Shown: positions 1-9,425 of the stretch, piece after piece
Position numbering within the stretch: the stretch's first letter is position 1
Layout: each line of letters starts with the position of its first letter
Origin: Mucidula mucida
Lineage: Eukaryota > Basidiomycota > Agaricomycetes > Agaricales > Physalacriaceae
Reading direction: 5' to 3'
Length of the DNA stretch: 16,330 nt
Assembly: GCA_015501055.1 (NCBI GenBank)
Contig: JADNYV010000759.1
Coordinates: 1 to 16,330, forward strand
The notes under the pieces: model-generated
Database searches by the model: none
What the model was told of the DNA's origin: nothing
What the model saw: the letters and a program-made list of their open reading frames with translations, nothing else
Made by a program: the position numbers and the translations under genes

Positions 1-281
1 TGTGCATCTCTTCTTCAGCCGCCCAGTCACATCCCATCACCTACTTAGTCCAGTTCGCTGACTCTCCTCTTCCTTTCTCTAGTCATATACAAGTCGGGGC
101 TGTCGAGCCAGGTCCTCAACACGGCTGTGCAGCGAACAACGATAGGCGTCATTGCAAGGGTACGTCGTCGTCGTCGTTCACAGATTGTGGCTCATCGTCG
201 TCGCTGCTAGCCACGACTTACGCGATTTCCTCAAAAGTTCGACGACCGTCCTCAAAAGCCTCAACAGTTCCTCAAGGCTGA
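1..281. other. Window start, no gene recognised
   Basis: No convincing exon was seen on either strand. There is a short CGT trinucleotide run near 162-178 and repeated CCTCAA words at 229-276. The minus strand from 281 is open for about 30 leucine-rich codons, too short and isolated to call. This DNA directly borders the mobile element that starts at 282. Confidence 0.5.
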
Positions 282-408
282 TGTAGGTATGCGGACTCGG
301 CTAGCCGCGCAGACATGATGGTGGTCTTCAGACAAGGTGTACATTCGGAGCCTGTGTACCTATAACATCCGTGCTACACGTGTATGTATAACATAAGCGA
401 GACATACA
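282..408. repeat. Terminal direct repeat, left copy (127 bp)
   Basis: Begins TGTAGGTATGCGG and ends GCGAGACATACA. It differs from the right copy at two positions and from the solo copy at 6145-6271 at two positions. It contains the palindrome TACACGTGTA and two TATAACAT words that could belong to a promoter. Confidence 0.9.
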
Positions 409-933
409 TCCCATACAAACTAAAATATCAACCTCCGGGTTGATCTGCTGAATGCCTACACAACACAATGGCAGAGTGCAATAGCAATCCATGACAGTGG
501 TGGGTGCGAATGGAATCAATGTGATCGGCGGTGGCGGCGGAAACATATGTCGAGTGAGGAATGAGTGGCAGCCATTGGGCTCCCAGAACGTAGAGGTGGG
601 CACTCAGCACGCTTATAACCTCCCTGGCCTGTTATGACCTAAACCGTCTCGGAATGTTGGGCTCCCAGCGCTCTTGAGCGGATACTCGGTCCGTTGACCG
701 TCCAACTCGGCCTGGCCTGTTACAATCCCCTCTATCACGACCAGAATGTTCGAAACACTTCTCTCTTCATCCCAAATCCTGTGATGTACGGCTGGTTGAT
801 GATGCGCAATGCGTGGAATACGGTGACAGTGATGGCGAGTGATAACGGACGATGTGGGCTTGTCAACGCAATCAATAGCAATCAGACTGGAATCTGGAGG
901 CTGCTGGTGGTTCAAAATGCGGTGGTCACCAGA

Positions 934-1060
934 TGTAGGTATGCGGACTCGGCTAGCCGCGCAGACATGATGGTGGTCTTCAGACGAGGTGTACATTCGG
1001 AGCCTGTGTACCTATAACATCCGTGCTACACGTGTACGTATAACATAAGCGAGACATACA
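934..1060. repeat. Terminal direct repeat, right copy (127 bp)
   Basis: Same length and same orientation as 282-408, with two transitions between them. The four bases that follow (1061-1064, CTGA) match the four that precede the left copy, which shows that the two copies bound one inserted unit. Confidence 0.9.
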
Positions 1061-1064
1061 CTGA

Positions 1065-1699
1065 GTTGATTGTGTAGAAGGTGCGTCTAGGTAGTTTGTA
1101 TGTTGAGTGAAAGTGGGAGTGAGAGTAGTGTAGTATGTGTGCTAATCTTTTCTAGCGCGTGGTGAGGTGTAAGAGGTGAGCATTGTCTGTTTACCCCCTT
1201 TATCCCTCTTTCGTCTGTGACTGGGCGGCTCAGTTGTAGCGTAATTCGTCATATATCACATCCATTATCAACAAGCGCTCAATGTATATCTTCATTCATC
1301 AGTTTGGTCGGGGTTCTATTTGAAGATTGACATGCTTGAAAGAGTTTTGTGGCGACAGAGGAGTGTCAGCCATTTCCCTCGCGGATATTAGAGCAGAGCA
1401 CCAATAAGTCTTGTGCAATGACTCACGCCCTTTACGCAGTGTTCTGGCTGTGCAAGATGCACACATCTTGGGTAATTCTTGAATAGACTAAAATTGGGTT
1501 TTACTGCAAGAAACGGCACTTGCCGGCTCACGTGCACGCGTGAAACGTCAACTTGTTGAATTGGCGAAGTTGCTTCTCGCGTTCACAGGCGCCTCGCGTC
1601 CCGATTCTTCTTTTCTGGAACTGAAAATCTCTATGGCAAACTATCATGGCAAGCAGCTTACTTAGCCACAATATATCCTTCTATTCACGATACATTTAG
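1065..1699. other. Intergenic stretch upstream of the F-box relic
   Basis: No gene recognised. It ends in a pyrimidine-containing stretch and ACATTTAG at 1692-1699, which would serve as a splice acceptor for the first readable exon of the F-box relic. A first coding exon may therefore lie in this stretch, but none could be identified. Confidence 0.4.
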
Positions 1700-3714
1700 G
1701 CCGAACCCGAACTCGATGCTGAAATCCAATCCCTCAGAGCCCTTCTTGCGGACGAGGAGCCGAAGTACTGCGCGCGGGACCTGGTCACGCCTGAAGAAGA
1801 GCAAAGCAAAAGGCAAAGCAGAAGCGCGAAAAGCTGCGCAGGCCAGAGTGCTCGAGCTTGAAGTGCCTCTCCGTAACCAAGAGGCGCTCGAAGAGAAGAG
1901 AAAGCGCCTTGTTTCATTGAAGTCAGAGAGAGCTAGGCGTATCCGGGCTCAAGAGGTTGTCAGAGGTATAGAACACAACGCGCGCGTCCCAACGTTTCTG
2001 AAGTTGCCGAGGAATGTGCTTGATGACATTCTTTACGAAGCACTGCTCCAGACACGGGAAAGCGATGGCAGTGAATCACGGAAGCGGAAGCCGTGGGAAG
2101 TTAGGGTTATGAAGGTATGCAAAGCGCTACATAAACATGTCATTGCGTCTTCAGCCATGTGGACCTTCATTTCAATGGCCGTTTCAGGGACTTCTCGAGC
2201 TATCCAGACATACCTCTCTCGCTCTGGGTGTATGAAGCTGCACGTATCACTGGAGGTCTGCAGCGACGACATTGAAAGCCTCGAAGGATATGACCCTCGG
2301 TTCGCCCTTCTGGCCCGTAACATTCATCGGATACAAGTTCTCTGCATATCTTGTGACGGATACCGTGCGCTCAACGTGGCTACCATACCCGTCTCACTGC
2401 GCCTTCCCTCATTCGCCTTCACCTTCATTTCGATGTCGAAGAGGATCAATTATACCAGCAAGAGGATCTCTTCAATATCCCTACAAAAAGCGATGACGAT
2501 GACTCCTCAGAATTCCCGCTTCCGAGTCCTGATGCCAAAGGAGCTGCAAGTCTTCGGGCGGGGATAGTCCTTTTCGCAAAGGCACCCGTTTTGTCCACTG
2601 TCTCTATTAATGATGGCTACTTCGCCCAAAATCTGCCGTTTCTGGCTCAGGTCAAAACCTTCTGCTTGACCCACAGTATATTGTACTGTATGTGCCCAAT
2701 ATGGAGTGCACGGATGCCGAGTACCTTGGTAACAGTGATGGACTGAGAAAATCCGTCCAGCAACTCGTAGTCGCGCGCGACGCGTTTGGATATTGAGGTC
2801 CCATTGACAATGGCGATTGTGGTAATGAAGAGGAGGAGGATGATGAAGACCGGAAAGATGAGGAGGACCATGGCGATGGCGATGAAGAGGAGAAGGAAGC
2901 TGACCTGCATCTCCCTTCACTTCGTTCAATCTTCCTACTGTCGCCCGTCAGAGGCACGTACGACGAATTGTGAGAGCAGCCGCTCCCGCGATACAACGTC
3001 TTGCACTCCATCACTGCTCCGAATCTGTCCAATCTGGGGTTCTTCCATGATGAAAAAGAGGATTCGGATAGCGACGAGATCGATGATTGGTACGAGATGA
3101 GCATACCGAACCTGCTCGGAGCTACTGTGCATCTGCGGTCGCGTCAGCCAAAGTTTCCTCAGCTGAAGCGGCTTGTCGCTATCCACACCGGCGCTCTTCA
3201 GAGTGAAGGTCACTACCACAGGGACGAGCCTTTGTCAGAGACAAAACCAATCTTGAAGGTGCTGGGCGATACGTCGCAGGCTGTGAGATGTAAGTATGTA
3301 CCGCTTCCTGACCTACAAGAGCTGATGCTGGTCGACGACGTCCGAATGGGGCTCATCGAGGGTATCCTCAATTACAACCATGAACCAGAGCCTTGTCGCT
3401 ATCCAAAGCTCACGGGTCTGACCCTCGCCGTGCATCGCAAGCCGTATCTAGAAGTCGACCTTGTTCGGCTGGAGAAGCTCCTCCGTGCTCGTCGTGACGC
3501 CGGTGCGCCGCTCTTGAATGTGCGCTTTGTGGGACACGCGCTGCCGAAGACTGACGAGGAAGAAGCGGAGAGCCAGAAGATTTGTCAGCGGATGAGGGAC
3601 ATGGGTGTAGAGGACGTTCGGATGCATCATGGGAGCGCCATGCTGTACTTGTTCTTGGCAAAAATGTTCGGCGAGGAGCTGGTGTACCACCTGAATGGTT
3701 TGCCGTCGTTGTAA
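1700..3714 (+). pseudogene. Decayed F-box/leucine-rich-repeat-like gene
   Basis: The coding signal runs through three frames. An acidic start (DAEIQSLRALLADEE) at 1700-1800 is followed in another frame by a coiled coil (EEKRKRLVSLKSERARR) and an F-box-like helix pair (FLKLPRNVLDDILYEALL, near 1998-2050), at 1800-2405. A one-base loss near 2405-2420 moves the reading to HLHFDVEEDQLYQQEDLF, and another near 2659 moves it to LLLDPQYIVLYVPNMEC. From there one frame runs to the stop at 3712-3714, crossing TGA codons at 2794 and 2971. That last part holds an Asp/Glu-rich linker (about 2827-2905) and leucine-rich segments such as VPLPDLQELMLVDDVRMG. F-box proteins carry substrates to SCF ubiquitin ligases; basidiomycetes have many with this layout. 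Several independent lesions favour a pseudogene over draft sequence errors. The family assignment is by pattern only. Confidence 0.7.
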
Positions 3715-3852
3715 TCAATGTACTTAGTATGATTATCCTGATCTATTGTGCTATGCGCGTTCTAATCAAGAGTTGGTAGATGTGTTTGTTGTCCAATGAC
3801 AACTGAACTTCTTGTCCGGAATCCGTTGAGACCTATTAGACGCCACCACTGA

Positions 3853-5382
3853 GTCGTTGAGGAGGAGGACGCCATCAAGCAAATCAAGGCCGCCTACGAT
3901 CCTGTGATCAACACATGGGATACCGCCAACGTAGGTCACGCCGTGTAATTTAAAGCTGACATTTAGTCTCACGCTGCGGTTCATGCAGATGTATTCTAAC
4001 GGTGTATCCGAGGTCATCATTGGCAAGGCTGTTAAACAGCACAACCTTCCCAGAGAGAAACTCGTTATCAGGATCAAGGTACAGTTCTTCTCAAATATAC
4101 CCGCAGAATCCTGATATCACGTTCGATAGCCTTACGCCGCCGTTTCTGAGGACGAAGCCGACCATCTCTTTGATGACAACGACGTCGAGTTGGCTCGGAA
4201 GGGCTTTGTCAACCAGCATGGCCTAGGTCGGAAAGTAAGGCGTTCCGTACTCCACGTTCTGGCTGTGCGCTATTGACATTTATGATACAGCACATCTTTG
4301 ACGCTGTAAAGCATAGTCTGTAACGGCTGCAGTTTGATTATATCAACTTTCTCCAGTGTCATGTTTGACTACGGAACACCGATAGAAGAAACGGTACGCC
4401 ACCCGCTTTTGACCGCAGTCCATAGATATTCATCAATCAAACAGATGCAAGCATTGCAGGACGTTGTGCAGGCTGGAAACGTCAAATATTTTAGCATGTA
4501 TTCTTGCTACGCGTACCAATGTACGCGAGCTATCTTCCTTCCTTTGCCTCTGCTGACGCTCTCTTCGACGCGACTAGTCCACATCATGCAACGTACGTCT
4601 GCGCGTCATGTCTGTTTCGAGCGCGTATCCAATGTGCTAGTATCCAGGTTATGCCATTCAAAACAGGCTCACGTCTTTCATCTCGATGCAGAATCACTAC
4701 AGTCTAGTGTAGCGGGAAGAGGAACGTGAAATGAACCCTACGCTCAAGGTGAAATTCACGACGGTCGTTCTTGCTTGTGCATGCTCCTAACGTCTTCAAT
4801 AACAGCATTTCGGTGTCGGTTCCATTCCGTGGTCGCCTCTGGCACGTGTAACGCTCACTAGACCGCGCTTGGAGCAAATCAGGCGAGGGAAGAGTGACAA
4901 GTCCGTTATGCTTCTGGCGGTCATGGGCGCTGATCGACCTTTTCCCATCGTCTCAGTCATCGTTACGGAGTTGAATCAACCAACACTATAGTTGACAGGT
5001 AGGTGGTACACAGCAGACATTAAAACGATACGCGTACTAATGGTCCTCACTGTTCAAGAGTCGAATAGCTGGCGAAGCAGAAAGGGATTACAATGGCACA
5101 GCTATCACTCATCTGGGTTTCAGTCGAGAAAGTAAGCTATCTTGTCTGAGAGCAGTATTCACATTGACCTCTTCAGGTGTCACGGCGCCCATTATAGGAA
5201 CATCTTCACCACAAAATCTTGAAGAGCTAGTGTGTGAGTCTTCGCACTCTGACGTCCGTTTGGATGATACTGTATACTGACAGCTAATGTCAGCGGCGAT
5301 TCACATCAAACTAAGCGAGGAGGAGCTGAAGTATCTCGAGGAGCCTTACCAACCGCTACATGTATTCGGATACAATCAATAG
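3853..5382 (+). pseudogene. Decayed aldo/keto reductase gene, 5' end missing
   Basis: Readable exons, with GT-AG introns between most of them: 3853-3930 (INTWDTAN), 3989-4078 (YSNGVSEVIIGKAV), 4130-4234 (SEDEADHLFDDNDVELARKG), 4291-4393 (HIFDAVKHSL, DYINFLQCH), 4445-4520 (VVQAGNVKYF), 4578-4592, 4648-4748 (SFISMQNHYSLV), 4806 to about 4901 (FGVGSIPWSPLAR), about 5060-5131 (AKQKGITMAQLSLIWV), 5177-5233 (VTAPIIGTSSPQNLEEL) and about 5284-5382 (IHIKLSEEELKYLEEPYQP). This is the fungal NADPH-dependent aldo/keto reductase family that acts on aldehydes and ketones in the cytosol; the Asp, Tyr, Lys and His of the family's catalytic tetrad lie in WDTA, YSNG, VIRIK and QCH. Lesions: no N-terminal strand or start codon, TAA at 4321, a frameshift at 4363, TAG at 4710, a degraded segment at 4902-5058, and TAG at 5066. 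It cannot make a full enzyme. Confidence 0.9.
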
Positions 5383-5512
5383 GTTGAAGATCTAAGCGTG
5401 AAGTGTATTGGTTGCTCAGTCAAGTCTGGAGTAACATGGAGAAACTTTCTTCGATCTACCCCAGAAATGAAGATTCTGAGTGGAGTGCAAGTGATGAAAA
5501 AAATATGTACCT

Positions 5513-6385
5513 TCATGACGGTCTTGGTTTTTTGAAATTTAAACCCATAGCCAAGTTGTAATTCCGACCAGCAGGGGTAGAGTCGTCCTCCAGGATTAAC
5601 TCCAATTCGGTAAAACTAAACTCATCTACTACTTGCCTTTTCTGCCGTTTGAGCGGACGCTGGTCCTGGATAGTAGGTCCGGAAGTAGAGGCTTCCGACA
5701 GAGCCGCATTTTTACTCTCCGATAGCTTTATTTTTTGGTCCGATGCGTTCAGCTTGGTCTGCATTTTGTCGAGCTTTCCCTGCATATCGTTTATTTGTTT
5801 CTCTGCGTCATCGGCCTGTTTCTTATACGCGACTTTGAGGTCATCGAGTTCCTTGGTGTTGATGTCCACGAAGACTCTGCGGATACTGGGGTGCAAGTGT
5901 TTCTGAAGCGGTTTCATGATGAGGGAGATCTAGACGCGATAGAGCCGTCAGATGCGCGTTATGGAAGTAGGAAAAGGAGAATGTACATCGGGCGTTACTA
6001 AAGATCTTATAGTCAGAGAATAGGAAGCGACTTGGAAAACGTACAAAAGGTGAACTCCGTTTGGCACGTTGGACAGGCAGCGTTGAGCCCATCTTGGCTT
6101 GTTTGAGCGATGTGTGCATGGAGACACGGCAAACAAAAGACGTGTGTAGGTATGCGGACTCGGCTAGCCGCGCAGACATGATGGTGGTCTTCAGACAAGG
6201 TGTACATTCGGAGCCTGTGTACCTATAACATCCGTGCTACGCGTGTACGTATAACATAAGCGAGACATACACGTGTCCTTTACGAGTTCAGCAAGAAAAC
6301 AGAGAGATCAAAGACAATAGACACAACATGGAATGGACGACGCGTCTTCGTAAGGTTCAAGGCAGATGCTGCACTCTGTGGCCAT
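5513..6385 (-). pseudogene. RING-finger/coiled-coil gene A, split by a solo LTR
   Basis: Reading leftward, exon 1 (6385-6325) gives MATECSIC...SIPC, the first zinc ligands of a C3HC4 RING finger. The next exon gives GHVFCLPC and CPTC, ending near 6041, and the last exon (5885-5513) gives SIRRVFVDINTKELDDL, a coiled coil (about AYKKQADDAEKQINDMQ onward) and a basic tail. RING proteins with this layout are usually E3 ubiquitin ligases. The 127-bp repeat at 6145-6271 sits in the GH codons, so the ligand His is separated from Cys20. The base before the first donor is T where the paralogs have G, so even without the insert the joined codon would be TGA. The second donor reads GTTTTC in place of GTGAGT in gene C. 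A rescue by a new acceptor inside the repeat (CCGAG at 6159-6163) would keep the frame but add four residues between Cys and His. Most likely inactive. Confidence 0.8.
6145..6271. mobile_element. Solo LTR of the TRIM-like family inside RING gene A
   Basis: A single 127-bp copy of the terminal repeat found at 282-408 and 934-1060, in the same orientation, with two differences from each. It starts TGTAGG and ends CATACA and is flanked by CGTG at 6141-6144 and 6272-6275. With slightly different borders a 5-bp (ACGTG) or 6-bp (ACGTGT) duplication is also possible; the 4-bp reading agrees with the full element at 282-1060. Recombination between the two LTRs of an inserted element would leave exactly this structure. 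Removing it restores the GHVFC codons of the interrupted RING exon. Confidence 0.85.
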
Positions 6386-6660
6386 GATTGTTGATGCCAG
6401 GTCAAATTTAAACTCCGAACTCCTCTTGTCTTCACCCACCATGTTGGTTGTCCCTTGCACCGCCTGAATATGACTCTCATTTCACAAATGCTCCTACTTG
6501 CCTCAGCAGGCTCTATTTTAACTCGATAACATGACCTAAACAAACACCATTCTGAGTCCCAACCGGGCCCGACAAGAAGCACCGGAGCACGTGCGCAAGG
6601 CCTGTATGAACGCGTAGATCTCGTTCATTGTTGCTTGAACGACTTTCTGCTCATCCTACA
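6386..6660. promoter_or_regulatory. Divergent promoter region between RING genes A and B
   Basis: The start codons of gene A (6385, minus) and gene B (6661, plus) lie 275 bp apart and face away from each other, so this stretch must hold both promoters. It contains the palindrome GCACGTGC at 6587-6594, an E-box core of the kind bound by bHLH factors. No convincing TATA box was found. Confidence 0.4.
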
Positions 6661-7367
6661 ATGTCAATATCCTGCGCAATCTGCTTGTTGCTCTACAAAG
6701 AGCCCTCCTCAGTACCCTGTGGTGCGTCTTCGTCTTCTGATATACAAACACCGCCCAAAATATGCCAAGGACATGTCTTCTGCGCTGATTGTCTTTCAGC
6801 GTACATCGTGCGAACGAAGAAGAATGGTCGGGCCTCATGTCCTTCCTGTCGCAAAGAATTCCATTGTGGTACATATCATTTTTGCCATTCCACGACCTCT
6901 ACTGAATCAATCAAACCATGGCTGGTCCAGACGTGCGTCCGCCTCAGCCACTCGCATGCCTCCTTGTCAAGCCTCCCTCGTAGCCCCAACTGATACCACC
7001 GACCATCAACTCACACGTCCTGCCCAGCATACGTCGCATTTTCATCGATGCAGAGACCGACGAAGTTCAAAAGCTGAAAGCGAAGCTCGACGAGAATGAG
7101 CAAGAGATATCAGAGCTCAAGCGTCGGGAGTCTGCTCTCCGGACAGAATTTGAGACCTTCAAGAAGACCTTGGTGTCTAAGGTTGTCAAGCTGAAAACGG
7201 ACACCGAAGAATTATCCAAGGATTTGAAGGTGATTTCGGAACTTGGTAAAGCTGATGCTCTCCCCGGGCCTTCAGCACTAGCAGGACCAAGTCGGACACC
7301 AAGGGACACCAACACACGTCGTCGCAGTAACGTTGTATCTCCCAAAAGTGTACCAACGTGGCGATGA
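6661..7367 (+). CDS. RING-finger/coiled-coil protein B, probable E3 ubiquitin ligase
   Basis: Three exons fit: 6661-6721, 6770-6932 and 7028-7367 (187 residues, total length divisible by three). Introns are 6722-6769 (phase 1) and 6933-7027 (phase 2, donor GTGCGT). A complete C3HC4 RING is seen: Cys5, Cys8, Cys20, His22, Cys25, Cys28, Cys44 and Cys47. After it comes SIRRIFIDAETDEVQKL, a long heptad-like coiled coil (about residues 85-150), then a Pro/Ser-rich tail ending in a basic TRRRSN stretch. The RING would bind an E2 enzyme and the coiled coil would give dimers or hold a partner; location and substrates cannot be read from sequence. The start agrees with genes A and C, whose first Cys is also residue 5. 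The second intron's ends are inferred by matching the phase-2 acceptor kept in genes A and C; the donor is the least certain point. Confidence 0.75.
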
Positions 7368-7869
7368 TGACTACACGGGATCGGTACGTGAAACTATTGA
7401 CTAGACGACGACTGCTCAATCCGAATCTAGGTTTTCCCAGATATATACTTACGTGGGAAGTTGATGCCACCGAATTCTCCAATTTGTAACAACAGACAAT
7501 GCTATTATCTTCAGATCTGTGTGCGTGTTCGTCCTGGGTACTGCAAGGTGAAGGGTTTTTATAGGACTTCATTGGCGGTTTGTTGTCTTGGGAATCTTTG
7601 CGAGGTACTGTGGACCCTCTCGCTGATGACTTTACTATAGGTCTTCTGAATCTGCGCGAGGGAGCCGAGGCCCTCGGTCCTATCCTATCCGCTGTCTAAC
7701 TTCACCAAGTCACATACAGTTCAGAGCTGAACCATCCGCCACTACGGAGCCAGCGATGGCTCGCTCCATTCATTCGGATAATCTAGTCTAAGACATTGCG
7801 GCATCGCAGCTAGCGCAGCGCCGCTGGTGTCTCTGATGGCTGCAAAATCGTCCTTCATCGCCGCCATTC
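7368..7869. other. Intergenic stretch between gene B and the fucosyltransferase-like gene
   Basis: No gene recognised. GTACGTG at 7384-7390 followed by CTAG near 7430 resembles an intron, so the RING gene B transcript may carry a spliced 3' untranslated region. The second half should hold the promoter of the gene starting at 7870; no clear TATA box was seen. Confidence 0.4.
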
Positions 7870-9320
7870 ATGCGTGGACTCGCCTATCTCCCTTCCTGCA
7901 CCGCGAGTCTGTGCAGCAGGAGCCGCCGATTTGTCATTTCCATCCTGGTGACTGTGTTTGTCTTCCTCGCCGTACATATTCATTACTACCATGGTCAACC
8001 AACACCGCCATCATGGAGCAGGATGAAGAACTTGGAGCGTCAGTTACCGCAGCATAACCTCAGTCTTCCGTTTCCTGAAGGATCCGCTGGCCGCTACGTC
8101 AAATTCTCCATTCAGAGCCAACAACTAGGATGGAATAATATTCTCGGCGAACTGTATGTTGCTCTGCCTCTCGTCTGGGCATCACTTTGACTTGTGGTGA
8201 CAGACTGATGAACGCGCACCTGGCGTACGTGTCGAGGCGAGGATACGTGTTTCCATATTATGTATGGGAACCCAGACATTATCCATTTTCGCGTTCTTTG
8301 GAACGCGAATGGCCGCCACACACGCCACTCAACGCGTTGATATCTGGACCTACCGCTGGCGGTTCTTGGGAGGCAAACGACGACACGCCACGCTCCATTT
8401 CCAGCGATTGGTTCGACGTTGTGTGTCCGCCCTCTAAACGCCACATCATTGGATCGGCCGATATCAAGGCCTCTCGAAGCGTCAAGCAAGCAGACGTGAT
8501 GTTGCAAGAGTACGCTGCTATCATCCGCGACACCCCAGAACATTGCGTCGAGATCGTTAAATCGCGCGGAGACGATATTCCTCAACTGTTTGATATGTGG
8601 CTTTGGGGAGACCCGCGCCTTTTATCCGTGTGGGAGAGCTACTCAAAGTCCCCGACTTCGCGCCTGTTGAGTACGTCTCCGATCGTGAAAAGGGCTGTGG
8701 ATAGGAACCAATATCTCTTTCTCCCACGCGGTTCTCGTCCTTCGAGCAAGGCTGATACGTCCCCGTATGATCGCGTCTTGGTGATGCACCTGCGCAGAGG
8801 CGACTTTGCTCACGCCTGCAAGAATTTCGCGTTATATGGCTCCCTCTTCAATGGATGGAATAAACTCGAGTTTCTCCCAGACCGTCTCGTCATTCCGGAC
8901 AAGGAAACGGAGAGGAAGAAGGTTTATAAAAAACGATGTTCGCCAGACTTTTTGGAGGTTGTGGACAAAGCGAGGGAAGTGCAGGCACAATACCACCACT
9001 TGGACACTGTCTACCTGTCCACGAATGAAAAAGGAGAGTGGCTGGACCGGGTGACCGAGGCTCTGAAGAACGCGGGATGGGCGTCGGTGATGTCGAGTCA
9101 TGACCTCCGCTTTCGTACGGCTGAGGAGCTGGAAGTGTCGATGGCGATTGACATGGAAATCGCGAGGTTGGCTGCGGTTTTTGTTGGGAATGGGGTATGT
9201 GCATTTTCTGTGTGTATGCATCATGAAATGACTTTTGTCTAGTGGTCTTCTTTCTCCAGTAACATTGTACACCGCCGACTCGTAGATGAGAAACCGCCTA
9301 CGAGCATTCGGTTTTATTGA
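7870..9320 (+). CDS. Membrane-anchored GDP-fucosyltransferase-like glycosyltransferase
   Basis: Three exons (7870-8153, 8204-9194, 9243-9320) join to 450 codons plus stop. The introns are 50 and 48 nt with donors GTATGT and acceptors ACAG and CTAG. The protein starts with a short basic cytosolic tail and one hydrophobic segment (about residues 21-35), as in type II Golgi/ER enzymes. Family signals are the nucleotide-sugar motif HLRRGDF (290-296), YLSTNE (365-370) and, across the last intron, GNG-WSSFSSNIVHRR (about 423-437). These match the GT-B superfamily of alpha-1,2, alpha-1,6 and protein O-fucosyltransferases, which move fucose from GDP-fucose. The luminal domain would act on secretory glycans or proteins; the acceptor is unknown. 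Only the spliced last exon completes the SSFSS motif, which supports the gene model. No lesion was seen, so this is the best-preserved enzyme gene of the window. An upstream ATG at 7827 is in another frame. Confidence 0.85.
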
Positions 9321-9330
9321 TGTACGTCCG

Positions 9331-9425
9331 TGATATTTCAAGATACCAGTATCGTTTGTTCATCGCGAGCAGCTTCTATTTCGATGGGTGAGGCTTCCGA
9401 AATGAAAGCAGACGCCACAATAGGG
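9331..9425. repeat. Dispersed repeat, copy 1 (paired with 12002-12111)
   Basis: Matches 12002-12111 over TTTCAAGATRCCAGTATC and CGATGGGTGAGGCTTCCG, with a gap of roughly 15 bases between the two blocks. It begins 10 bp after the stop codon of the fucosyltransferase-like gene and so probably lies in its 3' untranslated region. Confidence 0.7.

Larger units (their letters stand above)
282..1060 (-). mobile_element. TRIM-like non-autonomous LTR element (779 bp)
   Basis: Two 127-bp direct repeats (282-408 and 934-1060) enclose a 525-bp interior with no coding capacity that I can support. The outer ends are TGTA and TACA, and the element is flanked by the same four bases, CTGA, at 278-281 and 1061-1064. 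That is the layout of a terminal-repeat retrotransposon in miniature, which is mobilised by enzymes of a larger relative. The two terminal repeats differ at only two bases (both transitions), so insertion was probably fairly recent. The minus-strand orientation is inferred from weak signals: next to the 934-1060 repeat the minus strand reads TC then TGGTGACCACC, which could be a tRNA primer site, and next to the 282-408 repeat it reads ATGGGA, a minimal purine tract. The long open frames inside are probably chance. Confidence 0.75.
278..1064. repeat. 4-bp target-site duplication CTGA around the TRIM-like element
   Basis: CTGA occurs at 278-281 and at 1061-1064, immediately outside the TGTA and TACA ends. 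The inner flanks of the two terminal repeats (after 408 and before 934) do not match each other, as expected if the duplication belongs to the full element and not to each repeat. Confidence 0.75.

Noticed and set aside
189..281. Leucine-rich open stretch on the minus strand before the element
   Set aside because: Only about 30 codons, closed by a stop and with no splice context; could be a chance result of CCTCAA repeats.
613..996. 127-codon open frame on the minus strand inside the TRIM-like element
   Set aside because: Its start lies in the element interior and its end region is the terminal repeat translated; the same open stretch recurs in the solo LTR. No domain, and composition looks non-coding.
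2652..3104. Ser-rich 150-codon minus-strand frame
   Set aside because: It is the antisense of the GAG/GAA-rich acidic linker of the F-box relic, where the complement is read as runs of Ser.
4334..4729. 131-codon plus-strand frame as an independent gene
   Set aside because: It crosses exons and introns of the aldo/keto reductase relic; only pieces of it (MQALQDVVQAGNVKYF) are real coding sequence.
8112..8585. 157-codon minus-strand frame, and the further antisense frame at 8832-9341
   Set aside because: Both are antisense to the fucosyltransferase-like gene, whose motifs and splice sites explain the region fully.
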